From Bradyrhizobium liaoningense (GTDB lineage: Bacteria; Pseudomonadota; Alphaproteobacteria; Rhizobiales; Xanthobacteraceae), in contig NZ_JAFCJT010000026.1 in assembly GCF_018130785.1 (NCBI RefSeq), forward strand, positions 27,477 through 91,476: DNA of 64,000 nt, given 5' to 3'. Position numbers and translations under genes: made by a program. This document shows, piece by piece, positions 15,697 through 24,450 of the stretch (position 1 is its first letter; each line of letters opens with the position of its first letter). The notes beneath the pieces are model-generated. The model was not told the DNA's origin. It made no database searches and saw only the letters and a program-made list of their open reading frames with translations.

Positions 15697-17883
15697 ATGA
15701 ACAAGCATGTTTCTCCCAAGATGAACCGTCGCGCCTTCGTCGTCGGCACCGCCGCGGTCGGCGCCGGCCTCGCCATCGGGCTCGATCTCCCCTTCGGTGG
15801 CCCCGCCGTGGTCCGCGCGGCCGACGGCTCGCCGGAAGTCAACGCCTGGGTCGTAGTCAGACCCGACGACACCGTCGTGATCCGCATCGCCCGCTCCGAG
15901 ATGGGCCAGGGCTCGCTCACCGGCCTCGCCCAGCTGGTCGCCGAGGAGCTCGAATGCGACTGGTCGAAGGTCACGACCGAATATCCGACCCCCGGCCAGA
16001 GCGTCGCCCGCAAGCGCGTCTGGGGCGATTTCTCGACCGGCGGCAGCCGCGGCATCCGCTCGTCGCAGGACTATGTCCGCAAGGGCGGCGCCACCGCGCG
16101 CGTGATGTTGATCGAGGCCGCCGCGAACGAGTGGAAGGTGCCGGCCTCCGAATGCACAGTTGCCAAGGGCGTCATCACCCATAAGGCATCCGGCAAGACG
16201 ACGACTTACGGCAAGGTCGCCGAAGCCGCCGCCAAGCTGACGCCCCCGGCCGACGTCAAGCTCAAGGATCCCAAGGACTGGACCATCGCAGGCAAGGGCC
16301 TGCTGCGGCTCGACACCGCCGACAAGACCACCGGCACGATGATCTATGGCATCGACGTCAAGCTGCCCGGCATGCTGAACGCCGCGATCAAGGACTGCCC
16401 GGTGTTCGGCGGCAAGCTAAAGAGCTATGACGAAGCCAAGATCGTCGGCATGAAAGGCGTCAAGAAGGTCGTCAAGGTCGGCGACACCGCGGTTGCGGTC
16501 GTTGCCGACACCTGGTGGCACGCCAAGACCGCGCTGGAAGCGCTGCCGATCGTCTGGGACGAGGGCGAAAACGCCAAGGTCTCCAGCGAGTCGATCGCGA
16601 AGTGGCTCGCGGAGGGCCTGGACAACGACCAGCCGGCCTATGTCGGCAACAAGAACGGCGATGCCAAGGCCGCGATCGCCAGCGCAGCCAAGAAGGTCGA
16701 GGCCGTCTACAACTACCCCTACCAGAACCACGCCACGATGGAGCCGATGAACGCCACCGCGCTCTACACGGCGGACAAGTGCGAGGTCTGGTGCGGCACG
16801 CAGAATGGCGAGGCGGCTTTCGCGGCCACGTTGGAAGCCTCGGGCCTGCCGGCGGAGAAGTGCGACGTGCACAAGGTGATGCCCGGCGGCGGCTTCGGCC
16901 GGCGCGGCCAGACCGACTATGTCCGCCAGGCGGTGTTGATCGCCAAGCAGATGCCGGGCACGCCGATCAAGCTGTTGTGGTCGCGCGAAGAGGACATGGC
17001 GCACGGCAGGTATCACCCGATCACCCAGTGCAAGATGACCGGCGCGTTCGACGCCAACAACAATCTGGTGGCGCTGCACTACCGTCTGTCCGGGCAGTCG
17101 ATCCTGTTCTCGCTCCGCCCCGAAGCGCTGCAGAACGGCATGGATCCGGCCGCATTCCAGGGCGTTGCCCAGTCCGGCGAAGCCGCGTTCGGCTATTCGG
17201 TGCCGAACCTCCTGATCGAGCATGCGATGCGCAACCCGCACGTTCCGCCCGGCTTCTGGCGCGGCGTGAACGTCAATCACAACGCGATCTACATGGAATG
17301 CTTCATGGACGAGCTGGCCCAGGCCGCAGGCCAGGACCCGCTCGAATTCCGTCGCAAGCTGATGGGCAACCATCCCAAGCATCTGGCGGTGCTCAATGCC
17401 GTGGCCGAGAAGATCGGCTGGACCAAGCCGGCGCCGCAGGGCGTCTATCGCGGCATTGCGCAGGTGATGGGCTATGGCAGCTATGTTGCCGGCGCCGCCG
17501 AGATCTCGGTGACCGACGGCAACAAGATCAAGGTGCATCGCATCGTCGCCTCCACCGATCCCGGCTACGTCGTCAATCCGGCGCAGGTGGAGCGGCAGAT
17601 CGCCGGCTCCTTCGTCTATGGCCTCTCCGCGCTGTTCTATGGCGGCTGCACCGTCAAGGACGGCAAGATCGAGCAAACCAACTTCGACACCTACAACTCG
17701 ATGCGCATCAACGAGATGCCGAAGGTGGAATCGGTGATGGTGCCGAGCGGCGGATTCTGGGGCGGCGTCGGCGAGCCCACCATCGGCGTCGCGGCGCCAG
17801 CGGTGCTCAACGCCTATTTCGCAGCCACGGGCAAGCGCATCCGCTCGGTGCCGCTGCGCGACCAGAACATCACCTTCGCGTAA
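15697..17883 (+). CDS. Molybdopterin-binding subunit of xanthine-dehydrogenase-family enzyme (IorB-like)
   Basis: Large catalytic subunit, 728 aa. A Tat-type leader (NRRAFVVGTAAVGAGLAIG) indicates export, with the small subunit probably carried along. Molybdenum-cofactor contacts are visible in GGGFGRRGQTDYV near residue 395 and in the C-terminal GVGEPTIGVAAPA, whose Glu is the conserved active-site base. There is no FAD subunit gene, so as in isoquinoline oxidoreductase the electrons should leave to a cytochrome c or similar acceptor. It is followed after 52 bp by FccB and the Sox genes on the same strand, which suggests one transcript. Substrate unknown: N-heterocycle, aldehyde or another hydroxylatable compound. 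Confidence 0.9.
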   Translation: MNKHVSPKMNRRAFVVGTAAVGAGLAIGLDLPFGGPAVVRAADGSPEVNAWVVVRPDDTVVIRIARSEMGQGSLTGLAQLVAEELECDWSKVTTEYPTPGQSVARKRVWGDFSTGGSRGIRSSQDYVRKGGATARVMLIEAAANEWKVPASECTVAKGVITHKASGKTTTYGKVAEAAAKLTPPADVKLKDPKDWTIAGKGLLRLDTADKTTGTMIYGIDVKLPGMLNAAIKDCPVFGGKLKSYDEAKIVGMKGVKKVVKVGDTAVAVVADTWWHAKTALEALPIVWDEGENAKVSSESIAKWLAEGLDNDQPAYVGNKNGDAKAAIASAAKKVEAVYNYPYQNHATMEPMNATALYTADKCEVWCGTQNGEAAFAATLEASGLPAEKCDVHKVMPGGGFGRRGQTDYVRQAVLIAKQMPGTPIKLLWSREEDMAHGRYHPITQCKMTGAFDANNNLVALHYRLSGQSILFSLRPEALQNGMDPAAFQGVAQSGEAAFGYSVPNLLIEHAMRNPHVPPGFWRGVNVNHNAIYMECFMDELAQAAGQDPLEFRRKLMGNHPKHLAVLNAVAEKIGWTKPAPQGVYRGIAQVMGYGSYVAGAAEISVTDGNKIKVHRIVASTDPGYVVNPAQVERQIAGSFVYGLSALFYGGCTVKDGKIEQTNFDTYNSMRINEMPKVESVMVPSGGFWGGVGEPTIGVAAPAVLNAYFAATGKRIRSVPLRDQNITFA

Positions 17884-17935
17884 GAGAAGCCGCGGCGGCC
17901 GCACCGGCCGCCGCGGCCTTTTCCGGACAAGACTC

Positions 17936-19207
17936 ATGAATGCGCCGGTGACACGGCGGGATGCCATCCTCGGCATCACTGCTGTGGCCACATCGCTCGC
18001 CGTCCCCTCGATCCTGCACGCACAATCGGCAGGCCGCATCGTCGTGGTCGGCGGTGGGTTCGGCGGTGCCGCTTGCGCGCGCGCGCTCAAGCGTGCTCAA
18101 CGAAGCTTGCAGGTCATCCTGATCGAGCCCAATGCGGTCTTCACCTCCTGCCCCTTCAGCAATGAGGTGGTTGCGGGCCTGCGCGACATCGAAGCACAGC
18201 AATTTGGTTATGACACGCTGGCCGCCGAGGGCATCACCGTGATCCGGCAGGCCGTGACCACCATCGAGCCGCAACAACGCAGCGTCTTGACCGCCGATGG
18301 TGTTGCGCTGCCCTACGACCGCCTCGTGCTCTCGCCCGGCATCGACTTTCATTTCGAGGGCTTGCCCGGCTACGACGAGGCAGCGGCGGAGATCATGCCG
18401 CACGCCTGGAAGGCCGGTGCGCAGACGCTGCTGTTGCGCAGGCAATTGGAGGCAATGGAAGACGGCGGCACGGTGGCCATCGCGATCCCGGCCAATCCCT
18501 CGCGCTGTCCGCCCGCACCTTACGAGCGCGCCAGCCTGATCGCGCATTACCTGAAGACCAAAAAGCCGCGCTCGAAGGTCCTGATCCTCGATGCCAAGGA
18601 CAACTTTTCGCAGCAGCGGCTGTTCGAGAAGGCGTGGAAAGAGCTTTACGGCGACATGATCGAGCGCGTGGCACTGTCGCAAGGCGGCCGCGCCACCTCG
18701 GTCGATCCCGCGACCAAGACCATCATTACCGAGTTCGGCAACTACACGCCTGATGTCGCCAACGTCATTCCGCCGCAGCGTGCGGGCAGCATTGCCGAGA
18801 TCGCGGGCGCTGCGGATGCCACCGGCTGGTGTCCGATCGATCCCGTTACCTTCGAGTCAAAACTCGTCAAAAACGTTCACGTCATCGGCGACGCCTGCCT
18901 CGGCGGCGGTATTCCAAAATCGGCGTCGGCCGCGAGTGCGCAGGGCAAGGCTTGCGCCGCCGCCATCATCAACCTGTTCGCGGGTCGTGCGCCGGAGGCG
19001 CCGCGGCTGACCGGCGTCTGCTATAACACCGTCGCGCCCGGTTACGGCTTTTCGCTTGCCGGCAATTACCAGCCCAAGGGCGACATCTTTGCCGAGGTCG
19101 AAGGCGGCGCGACCAGCCCGGTCGATGCGCCGCGCGAGCTTCGCGCCCGCGAGGCGACTGAAGCCGAGCGCTGGTTTCAAACCATCACGGCGGACACCTT
19201 TGGCTAG
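17936..19207 (+). CDS. soxF: Flavocytochrome c sulfide dehydrogenase flavoprotein chain (FccB/SoxF)
   Basis: Periplasmic FAD protein of 423 aa that oxidises sulfide or assists Sox carriers. A Tat-like leader (VTRRDAILGI) ends near residue 30, followed by the FAD motif VVGGGFGGAA (37-46). The diagnostic cysteines are all present: Cys72 in TSCPFSN, expected to hold FAD covalently, and the redox-active pair in RCPPAPYER and TGVCYNTV. The C-terminal FCSD domain is intact. SoxX begins inside its last codons. No dedicated cytochrome FccA gene is seen; SoxX or another cytochrome may take its electrons. Confidence 0.9.
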   Translation: MNAPVTRRDAILGITAVATSLAVPSILHAQSAGRIVVVGGGFGGAACARALKRAQRSLQVILIEPNAVFTSCPFSNEVVAGLRDIEAQQFGYDTLAAEGITVIRQAVTTIEPQQRSVLTADGVALPYDRLVLSPGIDFHFEGLPGYDEAAAEIMPHAWKAGAQTLLLRRQLEAMEDGGTVAIAIPANPSRCPPAPYERASLIAHYLKTKKPRSKVLILDAKDNFSQQRLFEKAWKELYGDMIERVALSQGGRATSVDPATKTIITEFGNYTPDVANVIPPQRAGSIAEIAGAADATGWCPIDPVTFESKLVKNVHVIGDACLGGGIPKSASAASAQGKACAAAIINLFAGRAPEAPRLTGVCYNTVAPGYGFSLAGNYQPKGDIFAEVEGGATSPVDAPRELRAREATEAERWFQTITADTFG

Positions 19208-19649
19208 AGCATCCCTCCATATCGCAGCGCTGATCGCCGCCGCTGTCTTGGCTTGCGGAGCAAGAGCGGACGAGCTCGTGCCCTACAAGATCATCGGTGA
19301 CACCATCCCGAAGCCACTCACGGGCGCGCCGGGCGATCCCGTGCGCGGACGCGCGCTGGTGGTGGCACGCACCACGACCTGCATCCTCTGTCATTCCGGT
19401 CCGTTCCCGGAGGTGAAGTTCCAGGGTGACCTCGCGCCCGATCTGACCGGCACCGGGAACTGGTGGTCGGCGGGCCAGTTGCGGCTGCGGCTGGTCGATG
19501 CATCGCGCTACAACCCGCAGACCATCATGCCGTCCTATTATCGCAACGACGGGCTGGTCCGGGTCGGGCGCAATTTTGCCGGCAAGCCGATATTATCCGC
19601 CGCGGAGATCGAAGACATCGTGGCCTTTCTGGTAACACTTCGGGACTAG
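19200..19649 (+). CDS. soxX: Sulfur oxidation c-type cytochrome SoxX
   Basis: Monoheme cytochrome c of the SoxXA complex, 149 aa, exported by a Sec signal (ARASLHIAALIAAAVLACGARA). The heme motif is CILCH at about residues 61-65, and Met110 in TIMPSYY is the likely sixth ligand. The only sensible start is a TTG at 19200, overlapping the end of soxF by 8 bp; no ATG or GTG would keep the signal peptide. In the Sox pathway SoxXA attaches a sulfur substrate to the SoxY cysteine. Confidence 0.88.
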   Translation: MARASLHIAALIAAAVLACGARADELVPYKIIGDTIPKPLTGAPGDPVRGRALVVARTTTCILCHSGPFPEVKFQGDLAPDLTGTGNWWSAGQLRLRLVDASRYNPQTIMPSYYRNDGLVRVGRNFAGKPILSAAEIEDIVAFLVTLRD

Positions 19650-19657
19650 GACTGTTC

Positions 19658-20125
19658 ATGCCAACGACGCGACGACAATTCCTGAGCCTTGCCGGAAGCG
19701 TGACGGTCGCCGGGACGATCCCGATCGTCACGCTGCGGCCGCTGGAAGCGACGCCCGCGATGCTCAACCCCGCCATCCGCAACGTCGTCGGCGAGGCCCA
19801 AATTCGCACCGGCAAGGTGAAGCTCGACATTCCGCCGCTGGTCGAGAACGGCAACACCGTGCCGATGACGGTGAGCGTCGCAAGCCCGATGACGGCGAAT
19901 GACTACGTCAAGAGCATCCACATCTTCAACGAGAAGAACCCGCAGCCGAACATCGGCAATTTTTATCTCGGCCCCTCCTCCGGCCGCGCCCAGGTCTCGA
20001 CCCGGATCAGGCTCGCCGACACCCAGAAGGTGGTGGCAATCGCGCGCCTGTCCGACGACACGTTCTGGCAGGTTGCCGCCGACATCGTCGTGACGCTGGC
20101 CGCATGTACCGAGGAGATGAACTGA
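19658..20125 (+). CDS. soxY: SoxY-type sulfur carrier with altered C-terminus
   Basis: Periplasmic carrier subunit, 155 aa, with a Tat-like leader (TTRRQFLSLAGS). The mature domain matches SoxY (GKVKLDIPPLVENG, IHIFNEKNPQP). Canonical SoxY ends GGCGG, a swinging arm whose Cys carries the sulfur intermediate. Here the end is TLAACTEEMN: Cys150 is present in about the right register, but the flanking glycines are Ala-Ala before and Thr-Glu-Glu-Met-Asn after. The arm should be less flexible and longer. It overlaps soxZ by 1 bp. It is either a divergent functional carrier or specialised for another step. Confidence 0.88.
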   Translation: MPTTRRQFLSLAGSVTVAGTIPIVTLRPLEATPAMLNPAIRNVVGEAQIRTGKVKLDIPPLVENGNTVPMTVSVASPMTANDYVKSIHIFNEKNPQPNIGNFYLGPSSGRAQVSTRIRLADTQKVVAIARLSDDTFWQVAADIVVTLAACTEEMN

Positions 20126-20442
20126 TGGCCGCCCTCATCAACGTTCCCTCAAAGGCCAGACGCGGCGACACCATCGAGATCCGCACGCTGACCTCGCATA
20201 TCATGGAGACCGGCTTCCGCCACACCGCGGACGGAACCCTGGTGCCACGCGACATCATCACGAGCTTCACCTGCCGCTACAACGGCACTGAAATATTTCG
20301 CGCCGACCTGTTTCCCGCGATCGCGGCCAATCCGTACCTGTCCTTCTTCACGGTCGCGAAGGAGAGCGGCAAGCTCGAGTTCGAATGGATCGGCGACAAC
20401 GGCTATTCGTCGACCGCATCGGCATCGATCACGGTCGAATGA
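20125..20442 (+). CDS. soxZ: Sulfur carrier subunit SoxZ
   Basis: Immunoglobulin-like partner of SoxY, 105 aa, forming the periplasmic SoxYZ heterodimer. It has no leader of its own and is expected to be exported with SoxY, as in known systems. Matches include KARRGDTIEIRTL, ISHxMETG-like SHIMETGFRH and ADLFPAIAANPYLSF. The ATG overlaps the soxY stop, and its own stop overlaps the soxA start (ATGA), so translation is probably coupled. Confidence 0.92.
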   Translation: MAALINVPSKARRGDTIEIRTLTSHIMETGFRHTADGTLVPRDIITSFTCRYNGTEIFRADLFPAIAANPYLSFFTVAKESGKLEFEWIGDNGYSSTASASITVE

Positions 20443-21218
20443 TTTTTGGACGCGCGATAGCGGCGACAATACTGCTTGTCGTGGCCCCTGCCCTGCTCGC
20501 CGGCGAGATTCCGCCGGATGCGCGCCGCTCCGGCTATTCGTTCATGGGGCCGGACACGCGCGCGATGCAGGATGACGACACGTCCAATCCGGGCATGCTC
20601 TTCGTGCTCGACGGCGAGGCGCTCTGGGCGAAGAAGACCGGCAACCTCGACAAGGCCTGCGCTGACTGCCATGGCGATGCAACGACCAGCATGAAGGGCG
20701 TCGCGGCGCGCTATCCGGCCTTCGACAAGGCGCTGGCGCGTCCCGTCACCCTCGATCAACGCATTAACCTCTGCCGCACCAATCATCAGCAGGCGGCGGC
20801 GCTGCCCTACGAGAGCCGCGATCTTTTGGCGCTGTCCGCCTTCATCGCCCACCAGTCCCGCGGCGTCGCGATCACGGCCGGCGATGATCCGGAGCTGAAA
20901 CCTTTCGTGGCGCAGGGCCGCGATCTCTTCATGCAGCGCGAGGGCCAGCTCAACCTCGCCTGCACCAGTTGCCACGACGACAACTTCGACAAGCGTCTTG
21001 CGGGCGCACCGATCACGCAGGGACAGCCGACCGGCTATCCGCTCTACCGCCTGGAGTGGCAGACGCTGGGATCGATCGAGCGTCGGTTGCGCAGTTGCAT
21101 GACCGGCGTCCGCGCCCAGGCCTACGATTACGGTTCGCCCGAGTTGGTCGCGCTCGAACTCTTTTTGATGTCGAGAGCCCGCGGAATGCCGATGGAAGCG
21201 CCGGCGGTGCGCCCCTGA
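20439..21218 (+). CDS. soxA: Sulfur oxidation c-type cytochrome SoxA (diheme)
   Basis: Catalytic subunit of the SoxXA complex, 259 aa with a Sec signal (ATILLVVAPALLAG). Two heme motifs are present, CADCH (74-78) and CTSCH (175-179), so it is the diheme form. Cys112 (LCRTN) and Cys220 (RSCMTGVR) are the expected axial Cys ligands, the latter being the persulfide-forming active-site residue. Typical segments YPLYRLEWQTLGS and PAVRP are intact. Ends the soxFXYZA run. No soxB, soxC or soxD gene lies in the window. Confidence 0.93.
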   Translation: MIFGRAIAATILLVVAPALLAGEIPPDARRSGYSFMGPDTRAMQDDDTSNPGMLFVLDGEALWAKKTGNLDKACADCHGDATTSMKGVAARYPAFDKALARPVTLDQRINLCRTNHQQAAALPYESRDLLALSAFIAHQSRGVAITAGDDPELKPFVAQGRDLFMQREGQLNLACTSCHDDNFDKRLAGAPITQGQPTGYPLYRLEWQTLGSIERRLRSCMTGVRAQAYDYGSPELVALELFLMSRARGMPMEAPAVRP

Positions 21219-21297
21219 TCGTAGATTAGGACTAGGCAGGCGTGGAACGGCCGCTAGTATCCCTCCCAAAGAAATTGAATCAGAGGGAGGGACCGAC

Positions 21298-22623
21298 GTG
21301 GCCAACCATAACATCTCGCGCCGCACGCTGTTGACGGGCACCGCCGCGGCTGGCGCGCTCAGCCTGACCGGACTACCGGCACGCGCCGAGGTCAACTGGA
21401 AGAAATACGCCGGGACCAAGCTGGAGGTGATCCTTGCCAAAGGTCCGCGCGGCGACAACCTGCAAAAGAACATCAAGGAGTTCACCGAACTCACCGGCAT
21501 CCAGGTGGAATCCGAACAGATCCCCGAGCAGCAGCAGCGCCAGAAAGTGGTGATCGAGCTGACCTCGGGCCGGCCGAGCTTCGATGTCGTCCATCTCAGC
21601 TATCACGTGCAGAAGCGGCAGTTCGAGAAAGCCGGCTGGCTCGCGGACATGACGCCCTTCATGAAGGATTCGACGCTGACCGCGCCCGATCTCGTGGAGA
21701 GCGATTTCTCGGCCGCCGGCCTGCAATACGCCAAGAACGACAAGGGCCAGATGCTGTCGCTGCCCTGGTCGGTCGATTACTTCATCCTCTACTACAACAA
21801 GGAACTGTTCCAGAAGAAGGGCGTCGCTGTCCCGAAAACCTTCGACGAGATGATCGCGGCCGCCGAGAAGCTGACCGATACCAAGGACGGGACCTACGGT
21901 TTCGTCGGACGGGGCTTGCGCAACGCCAACATGACGTTGTGGACGAACTTCTTCCTCAATTGCGGCGGCGAATTCCTCGACGCCAAAGGCAACATCCTGA
22001 CAGACGGTCCCGAAGCAATCGAGGCGACAAAGATCTACCAGACGCTGCTGACGAAGGTCGCCCCGCCCGGCGTCGCCGGCTTCAACTGGATGGAGTCGAT
22101 GGCCTCGTTTACGCAAGGGCGTTCGGCGATGTGGATCGACGGCGTCGGCTGGGCGCCGCCGCTGGAGGACCCCGCCGCCTCGCGCGTGGTCGGCAAGGTC
22201 GGCTACACCGTCGTCCCGGCCGGGCCGAAGGGGCAATATTCGGCCACCTATGGCGACGGCATCGGAATTGCCGCGGCGAGCAAGAACAAGGAAGCCGCCT
22301 ATCTGCTCTGCCAGTGGGTGGTCTCGAAGAAGCAGGGCGCGCGGCTGTTGCAGGCTGGCGGCGGCGTGCCGTTCCGCAACTCGATCCTGAACGACACCGA
22401 GGTCCAGAGTGGCGTGAAGATGCCCAAGGAGTGGCTGCAATCGGTGATCGACTCCGCCAAGATCAGCAAGCTTGGCCTTCCCGTGATCATCCCGGTCGCC
22501 GAATTCCGTGATCTTGTCGGCGCCGCAGTCACCTCGACACTTGCAGGCACGGACCCTGCTGCGGAGTTGAAGAAGGCCCACGACCAGTTTCGGCCGATCC
22601 TGGAGCGCAGCGAAAAAGCGTGA
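21298..22623 (+). CDS. ABC transporter substrate-binding protein, family 1 (sugar type)
   Basis: Periplasmic binding protein, 441 aa, starting at a GTG preceded by GAGGGAGGG. The Tat-type leader SRRTLLTGTAAAGALSLTG ends near residue 30. The rest is an MalE-like fold: KLEVILAKGPRGDN, FDVVHLSYHV, SLPWSVDYFILYYNKELF and SAMWIDGVGW. It is the first of three translationally coupled genes (binding protein and two permeases). The cargo is probably a sugar, polyol or glycoside but cannot be read from sequence. It begins 79 bp after soxA and has its own strong ribosome-binding site. Confidence 0.9.
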   Translation: MANHNISRRTLLTGTAAAGALSLTGLPARAEVNWKKYAGTKLEVILAKGPRGDNLQKNIKEFTELTGIQVESEQIPEQQQRQKVVIELTSGRPSFDVVHLSYHVQKRQFEKAGWLADMTPFMKDSTLTAPDLVESDFSAAGLQYAKNDKGQMLSLPWSVDYFILYYNKELFQKKGVAVPKTFDEMIAAAEKLTDTKDGTYGFVGRGLRNANMTLWTNFFLNCGGEFLDAKGNILTDGPEAIEATKIYQTLLTKVAPPGVAGFNWMESMASFTQGRSAMWIDGVGWAPPLEDPAASRVVGKVGYTVVPAGPKGQYSATYGDGIGIAAASKNKEAAYLLCQWVVSKKQGARLLQAGGGVPFRNSILNDTEVQSGVKMPKEWLQSVIDSAKISKLGLPVIIPVAEFRDLVGAAVTSTLAGTDPAAELKKAHDQFRPILERSEKA

Positions 22624-23558
22624 GTGCGTTGACACAATCGACTCCGGCCGCGGCACAGTCTGGTGTCGCGCCGGAGAAGGAGTTGCGGCCGCCGTCCTAC
22701 TGGCCGTTCGTGGTGCCGGCGCTGGTCGTCGTGCTCGCCATCATCATCTTCCCGTGGGTCTTCACTATCTGGATGAGCATGAACGAATGGAAGGTCGGCT
22801 CGCCGACCACCTTCGTCGGGTTTTCCAACTATCTGCGGCTGACGAGTGATCCCCGTTTTCTCGAGGCGGTTGGCCACACCTTGGTCTACACCGTGCTGTC
22901 GGTGGTGTTGCCACTGATCCTCGGCACGCTCTCAGCCGTGGTGTTTCACCAGAAATTCGCAGGCCGCGGCTTCCTGCGCGGCATCTTCATCATGCCGATG
23001 ATGGCGACACCCGTCGCGATCGCGCTGGTCTGGACCATGATGTTCCACCCGCAGCTCGGCGTGCTGAACTATCTACTGTCGCTGGTCGGGATCCCGGCAC
23101 AGCTCTGGGTCTTTCACCCCGCAACCGTCATTCCCTCGCTCGTGCTGGTCGAGACCTGGCAATGGACGCCGCTGGTCATGCTGATCGTGCTCGGCGGCCT
23201 CGCTGCGATCCCGACCGAGCCCTATGAGAGCGCGCAGATCGACGGTGCCAGCTTCTGGCAGGTGTTCCGGTTCATCACGCTGCCGCTGATCATGCCGTTC
23301 CTGTTCATCGCCGGCATGATCCGCATGATCGACGCAGTGAAGAGTTTCGACATCATCTTCGCGATTACGCAGGGCGGACCGGGCTCAGCGTCGGAGACGA
23401 TCAACATCTATCTCTACAGCGTCGCCTTCACCTATTACGACCTCGGCTACGGCTCCGCGATCGCGGTGGTGTTCTTCCTGCTGATCGTCCTGCTCGCGGC
23501 GGTGATGCTCTATGCCCGCCAGCGCATGCTGTGGACCGAGATCGCGAGGGGCGCATGA
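22620..23558 (+). CDS. ABC transporter permease (MalF-like)
   Basis: Inner-membrane permease of 312 aa with six membrane segments, starting at a GTG that overlaps the binding-protein stop (GTGA). The EAA loop that docks the ATPase is recognisable as EPYESAQIDGASFWQVFRFI. The N-terminal 20 residues are a Gln/Ala/Pro-rich cytoplasmic tail. Pairs with the MalG-like permease downstream. Confidence 0.92.
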   Translation: MSALTQSTPAAAQSGVAPEKELRPPSYWPFVVPALVVVLAIIIFPWVFTIWMSMNEWKVGSPTTFVGFSNYLRLTSDPRFLEAVGHTLVYTVLSVVLPLILGTLSAVVFHQKFAGRGFLRGIFIMPMMATPVAIALVWTMMFHPQLGVLNYLLSLVGIPAQLWVFHPATVIPSLVLVETWQWTPLVMLIVLGGLAAIPTEPYESAQIDGASFWQVFRFITLPLIMPFLFIAGMIRMIDAVKSFDIIFAITQGGPGSASETINIYLYSVAFTYYDLGYGSAIAVVFFLLIVLLAAVMLYARQRMLWTEIARGA

Positions 23559-24394
23559 ACCCAAGTCAAATCAACCTGCGTCAGATCATCGGCAGGATCG
23601 GCCTGTGGCTCTCGGTGTTCGTCATCGTGTCGCCGGCGATCCTGTTCTTCCTCTGGATGGCCTCGCTGTCGCTCAAATTCGAGGTCGACAATGCCGCCTA
23701 CCCGCCGGTGTTCATCCCCGAGCACTTCGCCTGGAAGAACTATGCCGACGTACTCGCCTCCAACCGCTTCCTGACCTATTTCGTCAACAGTCTGATCGTC
23801 ACCGGCAGCGCCACCGCGCTGGCACTGCTCGTCGGCGTCCCCGCCGGCTACGGTATCGCGCGCATGGCCGCGCACAAATCCGCGATCGTGATCCTGATCG
23901 CCCGCATCACGCCCGGCCTGTCCTATTTGATCCCGCTGTTCCTGCTGTTCCAGTGGCTGGGATTGCTCGGCACGCTGGTGCCGCAGATCATCATCCATCT
24001 CGTCGTGACGGTGCCGATCGTGATCTGGATCATGATCGGATATTTCGAGACCACGCCGATGGAGCTCGAAGAAGCCGCCCTCATCGACGGTGCTACGCGC
24101 TGGCAGGTGTTTCGACACGTGGCCTTGCCGATCGCGCGGCCGGGCATCGCGGTCGCCTTCATCCTCGCCGTGATCTTCTCCTGGAACAACTTTGTGTTCG
24201 GTATCGTGCTGGCGGGACGCGAGACGCGCACTCTGCCTGTTGCAGTCTACAACATGATCTCGTTCGACCAGCTGAGCTGGGGTCCGCTGGCGGCCGCCGC
24301 CCTGATCGTCACCTTCCCGGTGCTGCTGCTGACGGTGCTCGCCCAGCGGCAGATCGTCGCCGGGCTCACCGCGGGGGCTGTCAAGGGCGGTTAG
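23555..24394 (+). CDS. ABC transporter permease (MalG-like)
   Basis: Second permease, 279 aa with six membrane segments. The ATG at 23555 overlaps the preceding stop (ATGA). The EAA loop reads PMELEEAALIDGATRWQVF. It closes the ABC cluster: no MalK-type ATPase gene follows, because the next gene converges from the other strand. The ATPase must be encoded elsewhere or shared with another importer. Confidence 0.92.
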   Translation: MNPSQINLRQIIGRIGLWLSVFVIVSPAILFFLWMASLSLKFEVDNAAYPPVFIPEHFAWKNYADVLASNRFLTYFVNSLIVTGSATALALLVGVPAGYGIARMAAHKSAIVILIARITPGLSYLIPLFLLFQWLGLLGTLVPQIIIHLVVTVPIVIWIMIGYFETTPMELEEAALIDGATRWQVFRHVALPIARPGIAVAFILAVIFSWNNFVFGIVLAGRETRTLPVAVYNMISFDQLSWGPLAAAALIVTFPVLLLTVLAQRQIVAGLTAGAVKGG

Positions 24395-24397
24395 CAA

Positions 24398-24437
24398 ATG
24401 AAGCAGCCGGGACACGACATCGCCCGGCTGCGTTTCA
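24398..24437. terminator. Bidirectional terminator-like hairpin
   Basis: Arms ATGAAGCAGCCGGG and CCCGGCTGCGTTTCAT pair with one bulged base around an 11-nt loop, with a T-rich stretch after it on the plus strand (ATGTTTTCC). It lies in the 56-bp gap between converging genes and probably ends both transcripts. Confidence 0.75.
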
Positions 24438-24450
24438 TGTTTTCCCGGAC

